DNA from: Vandammella animalimorsus
GTDB lineage: Bacteria; Pseudomonadota; Gammaproteobacteria; Burkholderiales; Burkholderiaceae_C
Length of the DNA stretch: 64,000 bases
NCBI RefSeq assembly: GCF_002285285.1
Contig: NZ_NSJF01000006.1
Coordinates: 1-64,000 of the forward strand
Direction: 5' to 3'
Below are positions 8,542-17,418 of this stretch, piece after piece (within the stretch, counting starts at the first letter, position 1; each line of letters opens with the position of its first letter). The position numbers and the translations under genes were made by a program. The notes beneath the pieces are model-generated. The model ran no database searches. It was not told where the DNA came from and saw nothing but the letters and a program-made list of their open reading frames with translations.

Positions 8542-9249
8542 ATGACAACGACACAAAAAGTGGCCCTGATCACCGCCGGCGGCAGCGGTATGGGCGCGGC
8601 CGCCGCGCGGCGTCTGGCCGCCGATGGCTTTGCCGTGGGCATCCTCTCCTCCTCCGGCAAGGGCGAGGCGCTGGCGCGCGAACTCAGCGGCGTGGGCGTG
8701 ACCGGCTCCAACCAATCGCTAGAAGATCTGCAGCGCCTGGTGACCCTGGCCGAGCAGCGCTGGGGTCGCGTGGACGTGCTGGTCAACAGCGCTGGCCACG
8801 GCCCGCGCGCGCCGGTGCTCGAGCTCAGCGACGAGGACTGGCACCGTGGCATGGACACCTATTTGCTCAACGTCGTGCGCCCGACGCGCCTGGTCGTGCC
8901 GCTGATGCAGCGCCAGGGTGGCGGCGCCATCATCAACATCTCCACCGCCTGGGTCTTCGAGCCCAGCGCGCTGTTCCCCACCTCAGCCGTGTTCCGCGCC
9001 GGGCTGGCCAGCTTCACCAAGCTGTTTGCAGACCAGTTCGCCGCCGACAACATCCGCATGAACAACATCCTGCCCGGCTGGATCGACAGCCTGCCAGCCA
9101 CCGAGGAGCGCCGCCAGAGCGTGCCGCTGCAGCGCTACGGCAAGAGCGAGGAAATCGCTGCCACGGTGGCCTTTCTCGCCTCGGATGGCGCGGCCTACAT
9201 CACCGGCCAGAACCTGCGCGTGGACGGCGGCCTGAGCCGCTCCGTCTAA
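8542..9249 (+). CDS. SDR-family oxidoreductase lacking the usual Tyr-Lys pair
   Basis: This 235-aa protein has the short-chain dehydrogenase/reductase fold. It has the nucleotide motif TAGGSGMG near residue 12, NSAGHGPRA in place of NNAG, a Ser-containing NISTAW segment, and the C-terminal ITGQNLRVDGG. The catalytic YxxxK motif is altered. In the expected position the sequence reads TSAVFRAGLASFTK, which puts Ser and Arg where Tyr and Lys normally stand. It may therefore be a weak or altered enzyme, or use other residues. A good Shine-Dalgarno AAAGGAG at 8527-8533 supports the ATG at 8542. The substrate is unknown. Confidence 0.82.
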   Translation: MTTTQKVALITAGGSGMGAAAARRLAADGFAVGILSSSGKGEALARELSGVGVTGSNQSLEDLQRLVTLAEQRWGRVDVLVNSAGHGPRAPVLELSDEDWHRGMDTYLLNVVRPTRLVVPLMQRQGGGAIINISTAWVFEPSALFPTSAVFRAGLASFTKLFADQFAADNIRMNNILPGWIDSLPATEERRQSVPLQRYGKSEEIAATVAFLASDGAAYITGQNLRVDGGLSRSV

Positions 9250-9285
9250 AAAAACCGTTCCAAGTCTTCGCACCCCCTCCCCTTC

Positions 9286-10509
9286 ATGCCCGCCTACTCC
9301 TTCGAAGCCATCGACGAACTGGGCCAGCCGCGCAAAGGCACGCTGGAGGCCGACTCCGCGCGCAGCGCGCGCTCGCAACTGCGCACGCAGGGCCTGGTGC
9401 CGCTGCGCGTCGATGCCGTGGCTGCCAGCGCCCCGGCGCAGGCCGCCGCAGGCGGCGGCTGGCTGCGGCGGCGCGTCTTCAACGCCACGGCGCTGGCCAT
9501 CTGGACGCGCCAGCTCGCCGGCCTGGTCTCCTCCGGTCTGACGCTGGAGCGCGCCCTGGCCATGCTGGCCGAGGAAGCCGAAGACCTGCGCCAGCAGCAC
9601 CTGGTGGCTAGCCTGCGCGCCGAGGTCAATGCCGGCAGCAGCTTCGCCCGCGCCCTGGCCGCCTGGCCGCAGGAATTCTCCGAGGTCTATGTGGCCGTGG
9701 TCGGCGCCGGCGAGCAAAGCGGCGAGCTGGCGCTGGTGCTCGAGCGCCTGGCCGACGAGCTGGAAAACCGCCAGGCCCTGCAAGCCCAGATCACCGGCGC
9801 GGCGCTGTATCCGGCCATCGTCACCGTGGTGGGCATCGTCATAGTCATCTTCCTGCTCAGCTACGTCGTGCCACAAGTTGCCAGCGTCTTTGCCGGCGGC
9901 CGGCGCAGCCTGCCGCTGCTGACGGAAATCCTCATGGGCATCAGCGCCTTCTTGCGCGCCTACGGCCTGTGGCTGCTGGCTGCGCTGGCGCTGGCGACCT
10001 GGCTGTTCGGACGTTGGCTGCGCATCCCCTCACAGCGCGAGAAATTCGACGCCGCCTGGCTGAAGCTGCCCATACTGGGCCTACTGGCCGCGCAATTCAA
10101 TGCAGCGCGCTTTGCCTCCACACTGGCCATGCTCAGCGGCGCCGGCGTGCCCATCCTCAAGGCCCTGCAAGCGGCCGCGCAAACCGTGGGCAACCGCAGC
10201 ATGCGCCGCGACGCGCTGGAGGCCCTGGCCCTGGTGCGCGAAGGCGCGCCGCTGGCGGCCGCGCTGGCACAGAAAAAACGCTACCCGGCGCTGCTGTCCA
10301 TGTTCGCGCGCCTGGGCGAGCAAACCGGCCAGCTGCCGCTGATGCTCGAACGCGCCGCCCGCCAGCTACAAAGCCAAGTGCAGCGCCGCGCCGTGCGCCT
10401 GGCCACCATGCTCGAGCCGCTGCTCATCGTGGCCATGGGCCTGGCCGTGATGGTCATCGTGCTGGCCGTTTTGTTGCCCATCATCCAGATGAACACCTGG
10501 GTGCGCTAA
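9286..10509 (+). CDS. gspF: type II secretion/type IV pilus inner-membrane platform protein (GspF family)
   Basis: This 407-aa protein matches GspF, the polytopic inner-membrane platform of type II secretion, which is homologous to PilC of type IV pili. The start MPAYSFEAIDELGQPRKGTLEADSARSAR is characteristic. Two copies of the T2SF cytoplasmic domain follow, at about residues 70-190 and 270-395. Hydrophobic segments are at about 170-195 (IVTVVGIVIVIFLLSYVV), 215-240 and 375-400. No other gsp or pil gene is in the window, so it is separated from the rest of its machine. Whether it serves T2SS or pili cannot be decided here, although the N-terminus favours GspF. Confidence 0.85.
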   Translation: MPAYSFEAIDELGQPRKGTLEADSARSARSQLRTQGLVPLRVDAVAASAPAQAAAGGGWLRRRVFNATALAIWTRQLAGLVSSGLTLERALAMLAEEAEDLRQQHLVASLRAEVNAGSSFARALAAWPQEFSEVYVAVVGAGEQSGELALVLERLADELENRQALQAQITGAALYPAIVTVVGIVIVIFLLSYVVPQVASVFAGGRRSLPLLTEILMGISAFLRAYGLWLLAALALATWLFGRWLRIPSQREKFDAAWLKLPILGLLAAQFNAARFASTLAMLSGAGVPILKALQAAAQTVGNRSMRRDALEALALVREGAPLAAALAQKKRYPALLSMFARLGEQTGQLPLMLERAARQLQSQVQRRAVRLATMLEPLLIVAMGLAVMVIVLAVLLPIIQMNTWVR

Positions 10510-10518
10510 AGCGCCGCC

Positions 10519-12820
<2,302 letters not shown>

Positions 12821-12828
12821 GCATCGCC

Positions 12829-13425
12829 ATGCTGCTCTCGGGTCTGTGCTGCGCGCTTTACCTCACGGCGCTGCTGCTGTTTGCCGCCCTGCACCGACTG
12901 GATCGGTCTGTGCATTGGCTGCATGACCCGGTCAGCCAGTACATCAGAGGCCCATACGCCACGCTGTTTCGCTGGTACGGCCACATTGGCACGGCCGCGG
13001 CGCTGCTGCTGACCATCGAGCTGTTTCACGCCAGCGCGCCCATTTTTGCGCCCAAGGTTGTGATCAGCATGGCTTTGCTGGTCGTGCTGCGCGTCGGCGT
13101 GGTGCTGATTCCCACCGATCCCAAACACGCGCCTGCCACGGCCAAGGGGCGATTGCATCTGGCCCTGGCCATCGCCACATTCGCGGCGACCTACACGGCC
13201 ATTGCCAGCGCCACGCCAGCGTTTGCGCTGGATGCTGCAACGCCTCTCGTCCTGAGCCTGATTGCCATGCGCTACCTGGCGCTGGCCTCGCTCAGCGCCG
13301 TGGTTCTCACTATGCTGCCCGGCCTGAAAGCGTTTTTCGGCCTGGCCGAGCGGGCCTTTCTTGCCAGCACACAGCTCTGGTTTCTTGGGTGCAGCCTGTG
13401 GTTTACCGTAACACGCATGGGCTGA
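12829..13425 (+). CDS. DUF998-type integral membrane protein
   Basis: This 198-aa protein has about six predicted membrane segments, including LLSGLCCALYLTALLLFAAL at the start and others near residues 50-70, 75-95, 110-130, 140-160 and 170-190. A charged loop (LIPTDPKHAPATAKGRLHL) resembles the DUF998 family, whose function is unknown. It starts 8 bases after tgt and is likely co-transcribed with it. It ends 37 bases before a strong bidirectional terminator shared with the convergent baeRF gene. Confidence 0.7.
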   Translation: MLLSGLCCALYLTALLLFAALHRLDRSVHWLHDPVSQYIRGPYATLFRWYGHIGTAAALLLTIELFHASAPIFAPKVVISMALLVVLRVGVVLIPTDPKHAPATAKGRLHLALAIATFAATYTAIASATPAFALDAATPLVLSLIAMRYLALASLSAVVLTMLPGLKAFFGLAERAFLASTQLWFLGCSLWFTVTRMG

Positions 13426-13462
13426 GTGGCACAGCACGCAAAAAAACTGGCTGGCAATCAAA

Positions 13463-13518
13463 ATGCCGTCTGAATGAAAAACCCCGCAACAAGCTGCGGG
13501 GTTTTTCATTCAGACGGC
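13463..13518. terminator. bidirectional terminator made of inverted Neisseria-type DNA uptake sequences
   Basis: Two perfect 24-base arms (13465-13488 and 13495-13518) enclose a 6-base loop. The arms contain AAAAACCCCGCA and TGCGGGGTTTTT, which give a rho-independent terminator in both directions for the convergent DUF998 and baeRF genes. The outer ends are GCCGTCTGAA on each strand. On the plus strand the word is the extended ATGCCGTCTGAA at 13463-13474, identical to the 12-base uptake sequence of Neisseria species. In Neisseria such inverted pairs commonly form terminators. Confidence 0.93.
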
Positions 13519-13540
13519 TTCAAATCAGAAATCAGCCCAA

Positions 13541-14641
13541 TCAGTACCGAGTGATCACGGCCATGCCGAAATCCGGGTTGACGCTGGCCATGCTCTCGTT
13601 ATTCACGAAGCGGACACGGCCGTTATTGGCAAGCACTTTCTCGATGATTTCATCGACGATGTCCTCATAGGCGTTGTTGTCCTTGGAGGGGGCAGCCAAT
13701 TGCGCCGACTCCAACAGCTTGAGCTGGCGGCCATCCTCGCTGACTTCTGCGGGGATGCTCAAATCTTCCTCCACGACCAACACCTCAACACGGCCATCGA
13801 TCGCTGCCTGCCAGACTTCATTCAGGCCGCCGACGAACAGATGGTTGCTCTTGGCGCTTTCCAGCTCGGTGAAGATTTTCTGGCGCTCTTCATCCAGGGC
13901 TTCCTTGATTTGCGGCCAGATTTTCTTGGCCAGCTGATGCGCATCCTCATCGTGGTGGCCGCTGTGGATGTAGAGCATGACGTCATCGCTGTTGCGCGCG
14001 CCGTCACGGAAATGGCCGATATTGCGATCCACACCCACGACCACAACCGGAGCAGGCGTGTCTTTCTGGGCTGCTGCAATGGCTTCCCCGACCTCGCGCA
14101 TGCTGTCGGTCACGATTTGATCGCGCACATGGCTGATGTCCTGGCTGGGGTTGGCGTTTGCCACGCTGCCCTTCAAGCTGAACGGGAAGCCATAATCATT
14201 GATCTCGTTGAGATAATCCTTGCGGCCAATAAAAAGGCGTGTGCCGTTCTCGCTCAAAACCACCAGCAGATAAAGCGGGCTGCGATTCATGGCATACACC
14301 AGATCGCGGGTCAGGAAGTTATCCTCAATGCTCACCCGCTCAGGCAGACGGAAAGGCAGCTTGAATGACTGACTGTATTCAGCACTAGCAAAAATCACCA
14401 GTCCATCCAGATTGTGCTCATGATCGACCTCGTCTGCCATGCGCCGAATAGCGTCTGCAATGTCCATGGTTTCGCGCTTGCCAAATTGAGACTCCAATTG
14501 TTCGATGGCTTCGCTCACCAAGTTTTTCAAACGAATGGGATCCTTGTCGTTATCGGGCGAGGTGCGATAAGTAGGCAGCGTGATAGTCACGCTGGGGTCG
14601 GATCTCTTGGACTGGATCTCTTTGATAGTATTCAGGTTCAC
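13541..14641 (-). CDS. baeRF-family protein, Balon-like ribosome hibernation factor candidate
   Basis: This 366-aa protein looks like the bacterial archaeo-eukaryotic release-factor-1-related (baeRF) family. One member, Balon, binds the ribosomal A site in starved or cold-shocked cells. Supporting segments are VTITLPTYRTSPDNDKDPIRLKNL near residue 17, LYLLVVLSENGTRLFIG near 123, PAPVVVVGVDRNIGHF near 195 and a C-terminal domain with VEVLVVEEDLSIP. I see no GGQ, so peptide release is not expected. The start is a GTG at 14641 with Shine-Dalgarno GAAAGGAA 5 bases upstream. Its GC is visibly lower than its neighbours: three sampled 60-base lines had 37, 33 and 29 G+C. It ends at a Neisseria-type uptake-sequence terminator, so transfer from a Neisseriaceae donor is likely. 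The family is fairly sure and the hibernation role is inferred. Confidence 0.72.
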   Translation of the reverse strand: MNLNTIKEIQSKRSDPSVTITLPTYRTSPDNDKDPIRLKNLVSEAIEQLESQFGKRETMDIADAIRRMADEVDHEHNLDGLVIFASAEYSQSFKLPFRLPERVSIEDNFLTRDLVYAMNRSPLYLLVVLSENGTRLFIGRKDYLNEINDYGFPFSLKGSVANANPSQDISHVRDQIVTDSMREVGEAIAAAQKDTPAPVVVVGVDRNIGHFRDGARNSDDVMLYIHSGHHDEDAHQLAKKIWPQIKEALDEERQKIFTELESAKSNHLFVGGLNEVWQAAIDGRVEVLVVEEDLSIPAEVSEDGRQLKLLESAQLAAPSKDNNAYEDIVDEIIEKVLANNGRVRFVNNESMASVNPDFGMAVITRY

Positions 14642-15231
14642 AAAATTCCTTTCGGGATCAATAATGAAAGCAAATGCTCAAATGGATTACAAAGGACATC
14701 CACCTAAAAAAATGGTGAGAAATAAAAAATGAAATCCACTTATGCTTTGCAGCATAGCAGAAAAAATAAAATTCGTCAAGAAAGCCCTTTAAAGGCTAAC
14801 CAATGCATTCATTGGTATATGAGAAATCAATGCCCCATACCCCAATATCTGCAAATCAAATTTTCGGCAGGGAGAGGGGGATTTCCTCAAAATCCTTTTT
14901 CGACCCACACGAATCGCAGCCCATTGAGTTTTTGCTTATTTTTTACACAGCCTTTGTAGAACCCGCCATGCCACGCCATTGCTTCCTCACACGCTCCCCT
15001 CTGCGTGGCCTTGCGGCAAAAGCCTCTGGCTTTGGCATCCCAGGCATGTGGCCGAGACGGCGTGCGGTGAGGCTTTGCAGCGCCGCAACACACAATCGCA
15101 ACACGCTCTAACCCTTTTGGGTTCCGCCCAACGTATAAAGGGATGTAGCCTGACTGCGTGCGCCACTCTTGTGCAGCCCTGTTTGGCTGCAGGATTTGTT
15201 ATCCCCCCTTCTTGATGGAAAGGAGCCTCCC
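14642..15231. other. AT-rich intergenic gap with no recognised gene
   Basis: This 590-base gap separates the baeRF gene from the vWA lipoprotein gene. From about 14650 to 14960 it is strikingly AT-rich against the surrounding sequence and should contain the baeRF promoter. Short open frames exist here but have no ribosome-binding site or recognisable protein. From about 15068 to 15111 it resembles the right-hand part of the 164-bp repeat family (GAGGCTTTGCAG, then CACGCTCTAA), at low confidence. Confidence 0.6.
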
Positions 15232-16989
15232 ATGTCCCGTTTTCGCACCCATGCCCATTGCCACGCAAAGCCACGGCCCCAAGCCCGTGGTGGTTTGCAG
15301 CTCTTGCGCCCGCGCCATGGGCTGCCAGGGCTGGGGCTGTTAGCGCTGGCCAGCCTGCTGGCGGCCTGTTCCGGCAGCCCCGGTGGACATTCGGCATCCA
15401 GCCCGCAGCGCGAGTCGGCGCCGCAGTCGCCCGCCCCATTGGCCGCCCCGGCCCCTGAGTACGCATCGGCCATGGATGCCGCCACGACCACCAGGTCCAT
15501 GGCCCAGCAATCGGTCACGCTCTACGCCACTGGCATGCAGCCCATGCCCGATGTCGTGCGGCCCAGGCAGGATCGAGAGCGCTATGACGAGGTCAAGGAC
15601 AATCCGGTCAAGCGGACGGCGCAGGAAAGCGTCTCCACCCTCAGCCTGGATGTGGACACCGGCGCTTACGCCAACATGCGCCGCTTCATCCAAGCTGGCC
15701 GCCTGCCGCCCAAGGACGCCGTGCGCGTGGAGGAGCTGATCAATTACTTCCCCTTCGATTACCCACCGGCCAGCGGCGCGCACCCGTTTTCCGTCACCAC
15801 CGAGCTGGCGGCCGCGCCCTGGAACCCTCAGCACCAATTGCTCAAGATCGGCGTGAAGGCTGTGGAGGCACAGGCCAGCGCCATGCCGCCGGCCAATCTG
15901 GTGTTTCTGGTCGATGTCTCGGGCTCGATGAACTCTGCCGACAAGCTGCCGCTGGTGCAGGCCAGCCTGCGCCTGCTGGTCGAGCGGCTGCGCCCGCAAG
16001 ACAAGGTCTCGCTGGTGGTCTATGCCGGGCGCACGGCGGTGGAGCTCGAGCCCACCAGCGGCAAAGACAAGCAAAAGATTCTTGCCGCCATCGAGCGGCT
16101 GCAGGCCGGCGGCTCCACCGCGGGCGAGGCCGCGCTGCGCCTGGCCTACCAGCAGGCGCGCGCCGGCTTCATCCAGGGCGGCATCAACCGCATCCTGCTG
16201 GCCACCGATGGCGACTTCAACGTCGGCATCAGCGACGTGCGCCAGATCCGCGACATGGTCGAGCGCGAGCGCAAATCCGGCGTCTCGCTGACCACGCTGG
16301 GCTTTGGCACGGGCAACTACAACGAGGCCCTGATGCAGCAAATCGCCCAGGTGGGCAATGGCAATTACAGCTACATCGACAGCCTGCAGGAGGCGCGCAA
16401 GGTGCTCGATGAGGAGCTCTCGGCCACCTTCAACACCGTGGCCGCCGACGTCAAGCTGCAGTTGGAGTTCAACCCCGCCACCGTGGCCGAATGGCGCCTG
16501 ATCGGCTATGAAAACCGCGTGCTGGCAGAAGCAGACTTCCGCAACGACGCGGTCGATGCGGTCGAGATCGGCGCGGGCAAGAGCGTCACCGCGCTCTACG
16601 AGATCACGCCCGTGGGCCTGCCCACGCTGCACGTGCCGCGCCGCTACGGCCAGCAAAATGCAGCCCAGCCGCCAGCAGGCGATGCGGCCAAGCGCAACGA
16701 GCTGGGCGAGCTGCGCATCCGCTACAAGAAGCCGGGCCAGGCCAGCGCCACTGAGCTGAGCCAGCCCATTGCTGCGGCTGCCAGCGGCCAGCCCAGCGCC
16801 GAATGGCAGTTTGCCGCCGCCGTGGCCGGCTATGGCCAGCTGCTGCGCGGCAGCCCCTTCCTGGGCCAGTGGGGCTATGGCGACGCCAAGCGCCTGGCCC
16901 AGCAAGGCCTGGGCAGGGATCCGCAAGGCTACCGCCGCAGCTTCATCGAGCTGATCGACCTGGCCGCCAGCCTCTCGCCCAAGCCTTGA
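15232..16989 (+). CDS. YfbK-type von Willebrand factor A lipoprotein
   Basis: This 585-aa protein is probably exported and lipid-anchored. After a long basic N-terminus, the hydrophobic LLALASLLAACSGS at about residues 36-49 ends in a lipobox with the modified Cys. A vWA N-terminal domain follows (LSLDVDTGAYANMRRFI), then the vWA domain with the metal-ion site DVSGSMNS near residue 230 and TDGDFNVG near 327, and a C-terminal DUF3520-like region. Shine-Dalgarno GGAAAGGAG at 15217-15225 supports the ATG at 15232. Its function is unknown. Related proteins are often near stress or predation-related genes, but nothing in this neighbourhood defines a role. Confidence 0.85.
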   Translation: MSRFRTHAHCHAKPRPQARGGLQLLRPRHGLPGLGLLALASLLAACSGSPGGHSASSPQRESAPQSPAPLAAPAPEYASAMDAATTTRSMAQQSVTLYATGMQPMPDVVRPRQDRERYDEVKDNPVKRTAQESVSTLSLDVDTGAYANMRRFIQAGRLPPKDAVRVEELINYFPFDYPPASGAHPFSVTTELAAAPWNPQHQLLKIGVKAVEAQASAMPPANLVFLVDVSGSMNSADKLPLVQASLRLLVERLRPQDKVSLVVYAGRTAVELEPTSGKDKQKILAAIERLQAGGSTAGEAALRLAYQQARAGFIQGGINRILLATDGDFNVGISDVRQIRDMVERERKSGVSLTTLGFGTGNYNEALMQQIAQVGNGNYSYIDSLQEARKVLDEELSATFNTVAADVKLQLEFNPATVAEWRLIGYENRVLAEADFRNDAVDAVEIGAGKSVTALYEITPVGLPTLHVPRRYGQQNAAQPPAGDAAKRNELGELRIRYKKPGQASATELSQPIAAAASGQPSAEWQFAAAVAGYGQLLRGSPFLGQWGYGDAKRLAQQGLGRDPQGYRRSFIELIDLAASLSPKP

Positions 16990-17050
16990 GGCTGTACTCG
17001 CAGCGGCCTCAGGCCGGCGCATACGCGAGCCTTGGCAAGACAGGGCTCGC

Positions 17051-17398
17051 TCAATCGCCCTGGCCGGCCCGCTCGATCAGCACGATGGCGCACTCCTGCT
17101 CAGCGTGGGGTTGATGCTCCACGCCCTTGGGCATCACAAAGAGCTCGCCGGCACGGATGCGCACTGGCGCTGCATCCTTGAAGCGAATGCCCATTTCGCC
17201 GCTGAGCACCAGCACGGCCTTGTCGCTGTGCGCATGGCTGTGCCATTCAAAGTCGCCCACAAAACGCACGAAGCGCAGGCCGAAATCGCCACGGTTCAGG
17301 ATGAGCGGCTTCCAGTGCTCGCGCAGCTGCGCCAAGGTTTCTTGCAAAGAAATGGGGGCGTCAAAGGGTGCGTCAATGGGGGCGTGCATGGCTGCCAT
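17051..17398 (-). CDS. cupin-domain protein
   Basis: This 115-aa single-domain cupin has the two conserved metal-binding motifs: GDFEWHSHAHSDKAVLVLSGEMGIRF, giving the His cluster, and GELFVMPKGVEHQPHAEQE. It is too small for a multi-domain enzyme, and such proteins often act as small isomerases or binding proteins. The start at 17398 lies 20 bases after the TonB receptor stop, and an internal Met at 17389 is an alternative. Same strand and short spacing suggest an operon with the receptor, so an uptake or regulatory role linked to its ligand is possible but unproven. Confidence 0.8.
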   Translation of the reverse strand: MAAMHAPIDAPFDAPISLQETLAQLREHWKPLILNRGDFGLRFVRFVGDFEWHSHAHSDKAVLVLSGEMGIRFKDAAPVRIRAGELFVMPKGVEHQPHAEQECAIVLIERAGQGD

Positions 17399-17418
17399 TC
17401 CTTGGGATGTCTTGCCGC

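Noticed and set aside
14729-14959. Short open frames in the AT-rich gap
   Set aside because: They have no Shine-Dalgarno sequence and no recognisable protein, and frames of this size are expected by chance.
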